Assembly (NCBI GenBank): GCA_963704455.1
Contig: OY969905.1
Coordinates: forward strand, 2,170,001 to 2,234,000
Source of the DNA: DASTCZ01 sp963704455
GTDB taxonomy: Bacteria; Acidobacteriota; Terriglobia; Acidiferrales; UBA7541
DNA: 64,000 bases
Reading direction: 5' to 3'
Below, one piece after another: positions 1 to 7,225 of the stretch; position 1 is the first letter of the stretch, and each line of letters starts with the position of its first letter. The notes under the pieces are model-generated. The model ran no database searches, was not told where the DNA came from, and saw only the letters and a program-made list of their open reading frames with translations. Position numbers and translations under genes: made by a program.

Positions 1-80
1 CCTTTTTCAAATGCCAGAGCGTCCTGCAAAGATTCACGCAAGTCATCGAAAACGCTTACTTTGATTCGCTTAGCCATCAT
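1..80 (-). CDS. Antitoxin of a HigBA/RelE-type pair, N-terminal part only
   Basis: The first 26 codons of a reverse-strand gene are present and the rest lies beyond the window edge. The readable start is MMAKRIKVSVFDDLRESLQD, which resembles the N-terminus of small antitoxins encoded just after RelE/HigB-like toxins. Its ATG lies 22 bases after the toxin stop codon, so the two genes are probably co-transcribed in toxin-antitoxin order, as in higBA. By analogy it would bind the toxin and repress the shared promoter. No HTH can be seen in the visible part, so the call rests mainly on position. Confidence 0.55.
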   Translation of the reverse strand, partial: MMAKRIKVSVFDDLRESLQDALAFEK

Positions 81-102
81 TAATCTCCCGTGTCCTTATT
101 CC

Positions 103-435
103 TTACTCCTTGACTCGTCCAGCTAGCTGGCGAAGAACAGTGCGTTGCTCCGTAGTCAAGTCTTCCTGTTCGTTTTTATCCAAAAGATAGAGCAGGTGAA
201 TGTGGTCCCGCTGCGCGACATATAGATAAAGATACCGAAAACCGCCGCGCTTCCCTTTGCCGCGCCCCGGATTTGGCGTGCGCGCTTTGCGTACACCGCC
301 CAACCCTCGCACAACCGAACCGCTTTCGGGCATTTGGAGGAGATCCCGCTGTATGCCACTCAAGACGTCATCGGCGGCAGCCCCGGCGAGTTGATGGAGC
401 CGCCGGGTAAATACACGCGATTCGATGAATACCAC
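103..435 (-). CDS. RelE/HigB-family toxin of a type II toxin-antitoxin module
   Basis: A 110-residue protein. It has the pattern of RelE/ParE-superfamily toxins of the HigB-like subgroup: an FxxRL helix at residues 9-13, a basic GRGKGKRGGFR stretch around 57-67, an aromatic strand FRYLYLYV, and a C-terminal KNEQEDLTTEQ segment typical of the family. Such toxins usually cleave mRNA on the ribosome. The start used is GTG; an ATG two bases upstream is out of frame. The antitoxin gene follows immediately. A TACTAC/GTAGTA inverted repeat lies just upstream and could be the autoregulatory operator. Confidence 0.75.
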   Translation of the reverse strand: MVFIESRVFTRRLHQLAGAAADDVLSGIQRDLLQMPESGSVVRGLGGVRKARTPNPGRGKGKRGGFRYLYLYVAQRDHIHLLYLLDKNEQEDLTTEQRTVLRQLAGRVKE

Positions 436-442
436 ATTGTGA

Positions 443-460
443 TACTACCACATCGTAGTA
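443..460. promoter_or_regulatory. Inverted repeat, candidate operator of the toxin-antitoxin unit
   Basis: TACTAC, 6-base spacer, GTAGTA: a perfect 6-bp inverted repeat ending 8 bases before the toxin start codon. On the reverse strand a TTGACT -35-like box (460-465) overlaps its edge, and a weak CACAAT -10-like box (436-441) lies 18 bases further on. The position fits an autorepressor site. The promoter boxes are only suggestive, since the -10 would almost touch the start codon. Confidence 0.4.
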
Positions 461-518
461 GTCAAGACAAGAGAGAGTCGTGGCGCAAGAATTAGAATTG
501 ATTGCTAGCGGCGCGTAT

Positions 519-1370
519 TCATCGCCCCGCCTTCCCAAAATTCTTAATCGCTTCAATTGTGAAATCCGCGGCGGGCAGTTGCAGGTCCCTCTCGGACTTC
601 GTCCCTTCGAGCACTGTTTGGGTCTTGCCGACCACCGGAAGAACTTTCACCGTCGCTGCCAGCCACAACTTTCCTTCCTTCACCACGCGGTCGGTTGTCA
701 CCGTCTTAACAAGTTTTCCATCCCGCCCGTAAACCTGGATCTTCATTGCCAGAGAAATTTCCGGCGCCACCCAAGCCTTCACCATCGAGTATTGCGTCAC
801 AGTATCCGGCCCGGGCCGCAACTCGACGATCATGCAGCGGCGCTTATCAATCGTTTCCTCGCCCGCGGATTTGCGCGAAGGCCAATACCAAAAACCTTCC
901 ACTGCATCTTCAATGTGAATATCCGATCCGAAGAATTCACCCTCCAGCGACTGGTTCGTGAGCGGCGTCGCCGCCCCATTCCTGAAGAGGAAGCCCTTCA
1001 CTTGATGATCGCCCGAATCTTCAATGAGGATCGCCTCGCCGGCGAATTTCGTCGGCCACAGCACTTGGTAAAGAGTTTTGGTTGCCTCGCCGTCGCGCCG
1101 GCTCTTGATGAGCAGTTGACGCACATCTTTGGCGGAATCCAATGCGGCCGTGCTTCGCGTCAGCTTCGCATGTACGCGGAAACCGGAAGTCCGTCGCGCC
1201 GCGATTACTTTCTCGATCACCTGGTCGGCGGTAAGCGCCTGCGCGGTGGATTGCGGTGCCGCGGCCTGCGCTGTGGTGGGATTTGTTCCTGCGATCAAAA
1301 AACTTGCCGCGGCAAATAAATTCGCCGCAAGCACAGCGATTGCGTGCGTGCGGCTCACCCGGGGAATCAT
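519..1370 (-). CDS. Outer-membrane lipoprotein-sorting (LolA-like) periplasmic protein
   Basis: A 283-residue protein with a signal peptide (about residues 1-35, hydrophobic AIAVLAANLFAAASFLIAG). The body resembles the LolA-like 'outer membrane lipoprotein-sorting protein' family: a start VIEKVIAARR, the central YQVLWPTKFAGEAILIED and a closing VLEGTKSERDLQLPAADF. Members have a half-barrel fold that carries lipid-linked cargo. The ATG overlaps the stop of the upstream permease gene by 4 bases, so translation is coupled to an FtsX/MacB-type ABC transporter, as expected if they act together in envelope export. The precise cargo cannot be told. Confidence 0.72.
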   Translation of the reverse strand: MIPRVSRTHAIAVLAANLFAAASFLIAGTNPTTAQAAAPQSTAQALTADQVIEKVIAARRTSGFRVHAKLTRSTAALDSAKDVRQLLIKSRRDGEATKTLYQVLWPTKFAGEAILIEDSGDHQVKGFLFRNGAATPLTNQSLEGEFFGSDIHIEDAVEGFWYWPSRKSAGEETIDKRRCMIVELRPGPDTVTQYSMVKAWVAPEISLAMKIQVYGRDGKLVKTVTTDRVVKEGKLWLAATVKVLPVVGKTQTVLEGTKSERDLQLPAADFTIEAIKNFGKAGR

Positions 1371-2488
1371 TCGTACCTCAGCGCCTCGCTCGGATGCATC
1401 CGCGAGCCGCGAATCGCGGGATACAGTCCGCCCAGCGCGCCCAGTCCAATCGAAATGATCATCGCCAGCGCAAAGAGAAACACGCTGAACTCGCCTTCAA
1501 TCTTCCCGTGCAACAGCGGAGTCCTCTCCAGCAATTTCACAGCCACCGTCCCGACAACGCTCCCAAGAATTCCGCCCGCCGCGCCCAACATGATTGACTC
1601 ATACAAGACCATCCGCAGGATCCGGCTCCGCCGCCAGCCGATCGCCAGAAGTATGCCGATCTCATGCAACCGCTCGAACACGCTCATCAACACCGTGTTC
1701 ATCACCCCGATCGCGCCAACGAAAAGCGCGATCCCCGATGTCGCCCAACTCATCGCCTTCGCAACTTGAATCGCGGTATTGTTCTGCGCAACTTCTCCCG
1801 CCGTAAATGCCTTGAACCCCGTCATCTTCGCCGCGATGGCGTGCCGAATCTCCTCGATCTGCGGCTGTGTCGTGCCGGGAGCCAGCTTCACGTTGATAAA
1901 ATTCACTTTCCCGTCCTGCTCCGTAATCCGTTGCATTTGCGGGAGACGCAAAATCACCGCGCCATTTTCGGCAAGCGCCGAGCTTTCAAAAATTCCGCAC
2001 ACCGTGAACGTGCCCGTCTCAATCTGCACGGAGGACCCGATGGTTTTGTTCATCATGTCCGCCGCCACGCTGCCCAGCACCACCACCTTCTCTTCATCAT
2101 TCGCGGGCCAGCGTCCGTTCACGAGCTTCAGGTGATCCCACAGAAACGCATTTGACTCCCACCCGAACACCAGCACCGTCGGCGCATCTTCGATGCTGAT
2201 TAAATCCGTAAGCAGCCCGCTCGCCTGCACCACATGCGGCAGCGCCATCAAATCGGCCACGCGCTCCTGCGCGAATGGCGCCGGGATCGGACTCTGGCTC
2301 GTCACCTTGGTTACGATCATATCCGTGCCGCGCGCCGTGTACGTGCGCACCCAGGTTGTCTCGAATCCCCACGCAAGACTCGCCAGCGCCACCACCGCGC
2401 CGATGCCGATCGCAATGCCTGCGATCGTCAGCAGGCTCCGCGTCCGCCGGCGCAAAAGGTTCTTACAAATGATGGTGATGAACGTCAT
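1367..2488 (-). CDS. ABC transporter permease, FtsX/MacB (LolC/E-like) family
   Basis: A 373-residue protein with MacB_PCD-FtsX organisation: one N-terminal membrane segment after the RRRTRSLLTIAGIAIGIGAVVA motif (about residues 13-35), a periplasmic domain (about 45-235), then three membrane helices (about 245-270, 295-320, 335-360). It ends in the family-typical GLYPAIRGSRMHPSEALRYE tail. This subunit would pair with the ATPase encoded 9 bases upstream. The MacB/Lol class does not move solutes through a channel but extracts lipoproteins or peptides from the inner membrane, which fits the LolA-like protein encoded next. Confidence 0.85.
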   Translation of the reverse strand: MTFITIICKNLLRRRTRSLLTIAGIAIGIGAVVALASLAWGFETTWVRTYTARGTDMIVTKVTSQSPIPAPFAQERVADLMALPHVVQASGLLTDLISIEDAPTVLVFGWESNAFLWDHLKLVNGRWPANDEEKVVVLGSVAADMMNKTIGSSVQIETGTFTVCGIFESSALAENGAVILRLPQMQRITEQDGKVNFINVKLAPGTTQPQIEEIRHAIAAKMTGFKAFTAGEVAQNNTAIQVAKAMSWATSGIALFVGAIGVMNTVLMSVFERLHEIGILLAIGWRRSRILRMVLYESIMLGAAGGILGSVVGTVAVKLLERTPLLHGKIEGEFSVFLFALAMIISIGLGALGGLYPAIRGSRMHPSEALRYE

Positions 2489-2497
2489 CTCGTAATC

Positions 2498-3217
2498 TCA
2501 CATCACCGGCCGCGCGGGACTTCCGTCGGCCACGATCTTCCCGTCCAGCATCTTCAACACTCGCCGAGCATAACGCGCAACCGCCGGATCGTGCGTCACC
2601 ACCACCAGCGTCATCCCTCGCTCCGATTGTATTTTCTGCAGCAAATCCATAATTCGCGCTGCGCTCACGCTATCCAGATTCCCCGTCGGCTCGTCGGCCA
2701 GCAACAGTGCTGGCTCATTCGCCAAACTGCGAGCGATCGCTACGCGCTGCCGCTCGCCGCCGGAAAGTTTTGGCGGCAAATGGTCAAGGCGATCCCCCAG
2801 TCCCACCGCCTCCAGCAGCGATTTCGCGCGTTTGCGCCGTTCGTGCGCGGGCCATGGCATCTCAAACATCGGGATTTGCACATTTTCGACCGCGGTAAGC
2901 GTGGGCAGAAGATGAAACGACTGGAAAATGAATCCGACCGCGCGCGCGCGAAACGCCGCCATGTCGCCCAGCAGGTCGAATGAGTTGCCGCGAAAATGCA
3001 GCGCGCCGCCGGTCGGCGCATCCAGCGCTCCGAGCATTTGCAGTAAGGTGGATTTTCCGCAGCCGCTTGGTCCCTGGATCGCTACAAATTCGCCCTCCCC
3101 AATCGTAAAGCTGACGCCGCGCAGCGCCTCCACGCGCCCCTCGTCAAACGTCCGGCGAAGGTCGTGCGCTTCCACTAGAACCGCTTGCGTAGGAGAGGTC
3201 GTCTGGGCGTCAGTCAT
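2498..3217 (-). CDS. ABC transporter ATP-binding protein, LolD/MacB type
   Basis: A 239-residue ATPase from the ATG at 3217, which overlaps the end of the hydrolase gene by 8 bases. Walker A is GPSGCGKST, the signature is LSGGERQRVAIARS, and Walker B is followed by LLADEPTGNLDS and the switch THD. These place it in the LolD/MacB/FtsE clade that pairs with FtsX-type permeases. It energises the permease encoded immediately downstream. The reading frame extends 16 codons upstream (to 3265), but that part lies inside the hydrolase gene and is probably not translated. Confidence 0.9.
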   Translation of the reverse strand: MTDAQTTSPTQAVLVEAHDLRRTFDEGRVEALRGVSFTIGEGEFVAIQGPSGCGKSTLLQMLGALDAPTGGALHFRGNSFDLLGDMAAFRARAVGFIFQSFHLLPTLTAVENVQIPMFEMPWPAHERRKRAKSLLEAVGLGDRLDHLPPKLSGGERQRVAIARSLANEPALLLADEPTGNLDSVSAARIMDLLQKIQSERGMTLVVVTHDPAVARYARRVLKMLDGKIVADGSPARPVM

Positions 3218-4019
3218 GGCACAACGCGGATGCAAAACTAAAACGCCGGTGTAAGAAATTCTCAAGGAGATGATTGAATTCTATTGGCCGCTCGATCGGC
3301 ACGGCATGCCCGCAGCGGTCTATGAACTGAAGCTCCGCGTCGGGCAGGCGGTCCGCAAATTCCTGCGCCATCTGCGGAGGCGTGATCAAATCGTTGTTGC
3401 CCCAAACCACCAGCACGGGACATTGAATCTTCCCGAGCGATTCGCGCAGGTTGTTCCGCTTCGCCGATGCCGCAACCCGATAGACGCGCCCCATTCGTTT
3501 CCGGTCGTAAATCGTTTGACTCACTTCTTCCATCAGCGAATCCGTTACATGCGCTGCGTCGTAGAACACCTCGCGGATTCTCTCATACAAGTACTCGCGC
3601 GAAGGCCGCCGCGGAACGCGCCCGTGTCCCCGCTCAAACAAACCCGAGCTACCTGCCAGCACAAGAGCAGAGACCCGTTGCGGATACGTCAATGCCAGCG
3701 CGAGTCCCACATGTCCGCCCAGTGAATTCCCGCTCACGATCGCGGTCTCAAGATTATTCTGGTCCATCAGGTCACGCGCGTATGCGGCTAGCCCTGTTAC
3801 GTCGATCCGTTCGGCGGGAAGGTCGAATACCGGAAGCTCAGGGGCATACACGCGCCACTGCGGCGAAAAATGTTCTACGGAAGCCTCCCAGTCGGCTGGT
3901 TTCCCAAATAGACCATGAAGAAACAACAATCCTGATGGGCGCGCGGTCCTCAATTGAGACGCGCCCTCGAGCGATAGCCTCGAAGTTTCCAGCATTCGTC
4001 CGGCGGTGTTAACTGACAT
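3210..4019 (-). CDS. Alpha/beta-hydrolase
   Basis: A 269-residue alpha/beta-hydrolase fold protein. Visible catalytic parts are an oxyanion-hole region LFLHGLFG, the nucleophile elbow SGNSLGGH (serine), an acid at WGNNDLITPP and the histidine at DRCGHAVPIERP. The lid is short. Substrate is unknown: the family includes esterases, C-C hydrolases and haloperoxidase-like enzymes. It is the first gene of the hydrolase-ATPase-permease-LolA-like operon, overlapping the ATPase start. An ATG at 4019 is used rather than the in-frame TTG at 4025. Confidence 0.8.
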   Translation of the reverse strand: MSVNTAGRMLETSRLSLEGASQLRTARPSGLLFLHGLFGKPADWEASVEHFSPQWRVYAPELPVFDLPAERIDVTGLAAYARDLMDQNNLETAIVSGNSLGGHVGLALALTYPQRVSALVLAGSSGLFERGHGRVPRRPSREYLYERIREVFYDAAHVTDSLMEEVSQTIYDRKRMGRVYRVAASAKRNNLRESLGKIQCPVLVVWGNNDLITPPQMAQEFADRLPDAELQFIDRCGHAVPIERPIEFNHLLENFLHRRFSFASALCHD

Positions 4020-4128
4020 TGACAATCCATCATACCGGAATTCAAAGGTCGAACCGCATCTATGCGCGAGACCGTAACCCCTGCTGCCATGCCAATCAAT
4101 GTGTCAGAATCCGATTGTGACAATCTCA

Positions 4129-5220
4129 ATGAGCCCTGCCGGGCGTACGGATTTGATCCTAAGGTATGCTCGCGCTTTGGAATTCAATCTCTGCGGAGTC
4201 GCGCCCGCGCAAGATTGGCCGGAGCTCGGGCGATTGCCCGATTGGCTCGGTCGCGGCCATGCAGGCGAGATGCGTTATCTCCATGACGCGCGCCGCCAAT
4301 CCCTGCAAAATGCATTGCCCGGCGCGAAGAGCGTCATCGTCTGCGCCCTTACCTACAACACGCCGCTCCCTCATTCAACAGAAGTGCCCTCTGACAATTC
4401 AGAAAATGGCTCGCCTCGCGGCTGGATTTCCCGCTACGCATGGGGCACGGACTACCACGATGTCCTCGGCGCCAAACTCGAGGCCCTAGTCACTTCAATG
4501 CGCGCCGAATTCGCGGAACCCTTTGATGCGAAGTGGTATGTGGACACCGGCCCCGTTCACGAACGCGCCGCCGCGCATCATGCCGGACTCGGTTGGCTCG
4601 GCAAGAACACGCTGCTGATCAATCCCGAAATCGGCTCGTGGTTCTTCCTCGGCGTCGTTCTCACTACGCTTGACCTTGCACCCTCCCTCGCGCCCGCTGA
4701 AACACTCCCGCCCGACCTTTGCGGCCAGTGCACTCTCTGCATTGACGCATGCCCCACCAACGCCATCGTCGAGCCTTACGTTCTCGACGCGCGCTGCTGC
4801 ATCTCCTATCTCACCATCGAGCTGCGCAGTGATATCCCCGAAAGTCTGCGCCCGCCAATGGGGCGCCACGTCTTCGGCTGCGACATTTGCCAGGACGTCT
4901 GCCCGTGGAACCGCCGCGCGCCATCGAGCGATGATTCCTCATTTGCTCCGCGGGATGGATTGCTCGCGCCGGATCTTGAATGGCTGGCTTCGCTAACCGT
5001 AGAAGAATTCAGGAAGGTGTTTCACGAAAGCCCGGTGAAACGCACGAAGTGGCGCGGACTTGTTCGCAACGCTTGTATCGCATTGGGCAATTCAGGCGTA
5101 AAACCCGGCACGCCCGCTCATGTTCGAGTAACAACATTACTTTCGCGTCTCGCCGCTTCCGGCGACGCAATTATATCGAAGCATGCGGATTGGGCTATTG
5201 AACAGCTTCGTCGGACGTAG
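4129..5220 (+). CDS. queG: Epoxyqueuosine reductase
   Basis: QueG catalyses the last step of queuosine synthesis in tRNA, reducing epoxyqueuosine with cobalamin and two 4Fe-4S clusters. The protein shows the QueG order: an N-terminal cobalamin-binding reductase domain with the conserved DTGPVHERAAAHHAGLGWLGKNT block, then a ferredoxin-like part with CGQCTLCIDACPTNA, a second set around FGCDICQDVCPWN, and a C-terminal HEAT-like tail. Length (363 residues from the ATG at 4129; an ATG at 4099 is also in frame) is normal. Its 3' end overlaps the convergent radical SAM gene by 26 bases. No other queuosine genes are in the window. Confidence 0.92.
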   Translation: MSPAGRTDLILRYARALEFNLCGVAPAQDWPELGRLPDWLGRGHAGEMRYLHDARRQSLQNALPGAKSVIVCALTYNTPLPHSTEVPSDNSENGSPRGWISRYAWGTDYHDVLGAKLEALVTSMRAEFAEPFDAKWYVDTGPVHERAAAHHAGLGWLGKNTLLINPEIGSWFFLGVVLTTLDLAPSLAPAETLPPDLCGQCTLCIDACPTNAIVEPYVLDARCCISYLTIELRSDIPESLRPPMGRHVFGCDICQDVCPWNRRAPSSDDSSFAPRDGLLAPDLEWLASLTVEEFRKVFHESPVKRTKWRGLVRNACIALGNSGVKPGTPAHVRVTTLLSRLAASGDAIISKHADWAIEQLRRT

Positions 5221-6811
5221 AAGGCCGTGAGAGAGCCCGGATTCGGCTCTCATCATTCTTTGGCTTCGGGCGGGCCATCGGGACGCTGACCACTCCTTTA
5301 TGTCCCCGGGAAACGAAATTGTAAACCGCGACAGCGATCTTCATGATGACGCGAGTGGAGAGCTTCAGCTTCCTTGCCTTTACACCATCGGCCGCCATGC
5401 CTTGCCCGCCATAAATTCGCCGGAAGGTCAAGCAGAAAATCACGTACGTCCATCTCTCCTTAAATGACCACCGCGCCCTCTTCCCTATCCGCATCCGCTT
5501 GAGGGCTTCGCGAACCGAATAAAACTCATCCCAGCACTCCCGATTCTCCTCGATAAGTTGTTGGGTAGTGATGTTCGGATGAACAATCGCAGCGGCTTCG
5601 TTCACTGGCTTCAGCCAGAACCGCTCGTCGCGCATGCGCGCTTTGTGTTTGGGAATAAAATTCGGTTTCGTCAGGTTCTTGATGTCGCTCGTGAATTCGT
5701 GGAAATCCTTGGTCCCCGGATAGGGATGATAGAACGTGAATTGCGCGAGCATCGTGCCCGATTCCAGTGCGAACTTCCTCATCGTTCGCAGCGTATCCAC
5801 GGTGTCGGATTCGAGCCCGGTAATAATCGAGCTCAGCACCAGAATCCCCGCATCCTGAATTATTTTGATGGTTTCCACCATCTTTTCCCCGATGGGATTC
5901 CATTTCTTATTCGCGGATTTCAATCCTTCTTCCGAGAACGACTCCACGCCCACAAGCGCAGCGCGGATCCGCATCTTGCTGTACATCGCCGAGAGATACT
6001 CTTCATCACTCGTAACCTCAACCGTCATTTGCGTGAAGGCGTACATATCCTTTGGCACGGATCGGTCGTACTCGTCAAAAAACTGCAGGCGCTCTTCGCG
6101 GATTCGCTCGAGTTCCTTGCGGATCCCCGGGCTCGTCTCGCGGGCGATGCGCCCCAGTGTCGAGGGATTGAAATTATCATCGGCAAAAATAACGTAGCGA
6201 AACCCGAGCCCGTACAACTCGTTCACTTCCTCGATGATCTTGTCGGTCAGCCGTTGGCGTGGTTGGCGTCCCTCTGTCACCCACACCGAACAAAAGCTGC
6301 AATTCTCCGGGCACCCGGCCACCGTTTGAATGCTGGCGAACATGTATTGCCTCGGGTCCACAACATCCCATCGGGCCTTTAACAATCCTTCGCCGGGCAC
6401 GCGTCCGCCGTTGTACCGCTTTTGCAGCTTGTCGTTCAGCGCATCCCTTACGACCTGGCTCCAAACAATGTCACCGTTGCCTGTTACAACGGCATCTGCT
6501 CCAAACTCCAAAGGCTCGTCCGGAAAAATAGTTGCATGGATCCCGCCCACGATTACCGTGGCGCCCTTTGCCTTCGCCTCGCTCAGTACGCGGTATCCGG
6601 CCTGGCAATTCCCCGTGCTGATTCCTATTCCGACGATATCTCCCGGCCGGACAATGCTCGCGTCAAATCGGGCGAGCGATTCGTCAACAATCTTGGGGTC
6701 TCCTACAAGGTCGGTTGGCGTGGCCATCGCCAGAACAAATAGCCAACGGGGCGTGATGATGCTGTATCCCATCGATGAATTCGCCGGGTTCACCAGTATT
6801 ACTTGGGGCAT
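5195..6811 (-). CDS. B12-binding-domain radical SAM protein
   Basis: A 538-residue protein with an N-terminal cobalamin-binding-like Rossmann region (about 1-130, with GIGISTGN and VIVGGIHATIFPDEPLEF) followed by a radical SAM core with the CX3CX2C cluster motif at C167, C171 and C174 (GCPENCSFCSVW). The next strand FRYVIFADDNF is typical of the class that includes BchE, HpnP and related methylases or cyclases. The C-terminus (about 430-538) is basic and helical. The reaction cannot be deduced. The gene faces queG and overlaps its last codons; its upstream side is a 414-bp intergenic region. Confidence 0.85.
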   Translation of the reverse strand: MPQVILVNPANSSMGYSIITPRWLFVLAMATPTDLVGDPKIVDESLARFDASIVRPGDIVGIGISTGNCQAGYRVLSEAKAKGATVIVGGIHATIFPDEPLEFGADAVVTGNGDIVWSQVVRDALNDKLQKRYNGGRVPGEGLLKARWDVVDPRQYMFASIQTVAGCPENCSFCSVWVTEGRQPRQRLTDKIIEEVNELYGLGFRYVIFADDNFNPSTLGRIARETSPGIRKELERIREERLQFFDEYDRSVPKDMYAFTQMTVEVTSDEEYLSAMYSKMRIRAALVGVESFSEEGLKSANKKWNPIGEKMVETIKIIQDAGILVLSSIITGLESDTVDTLRTMRKFALESGTMLAQFTFYHPYPGTKDFHEFTSDIKNLTKPNFIPKHKARMRDERFWLKPVNEAAAIVHPNITTQQLIEENRECWDEFYSVREALKRMRIGKRARWSFKERWTYVIFCLTFRRIYGGQGMAADGVKARKLKLSTRVIMKIAVAVYNFVSRGHKGVVSVPMARPKPKNDESRIRALSRPSTSDEAVQ

Positions 6812-7225
6812 CTGGTTCCTCGCGCTCCTAGGCTATGATTCCCAATGCCTGACAAGATGTCGGGCAATTGGATGCTATATTGAATTAAGAAGTGACACAG
6901 CCGCTTAGGCTGCCTATCAAGACACTGCTCCCCTGAAGGTCCCGATGTTACCACTAAACCCCGAACTTGCCGGAACGGAGGAGCGCCTGTGCCTCCTCCA
7001 TTGGCCGATACGGCAGGTCGATTCAACTCTCTTGCTTGGATCCTCACGCTTTTCCTCTGCAACAAATCAAGTATGGAACGTTTTTCACGTGGAAAGCGTA
7101 TCTACATATAGCTGTCTATGGGAGCAGCCTTCAATCTTTGCTGCAAGGATGTTCTGGAGGGTGCGCACGCCGTAGATCGTGTGCGATTCTGGGCTCCCCC
7201 AGGGCATCGCGGAGATTAATAACAA
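6812..7225. other. Divergent intergenic region, no gene seen
   Basis: 414 bases separate the divergent radical SAM gene and ADOP permease. Open frames here are short and show no recognisable protein. A 7-bp perfect stem GGAGGAG/CTCCTCC with a 9-base loop lies at 6977-6999, without a T-run on either side. It presumably holds promoters for both neighbours, but I could not assign -35/-10 boxes with normal spacing. Confidence 0.4.

Noticed and set aside
6977..6999. Hairpin GGAGGAG/CTCCTCC as terminator
   Set aside because: No T-run, and it lies between divergent genes where no transcript ends.
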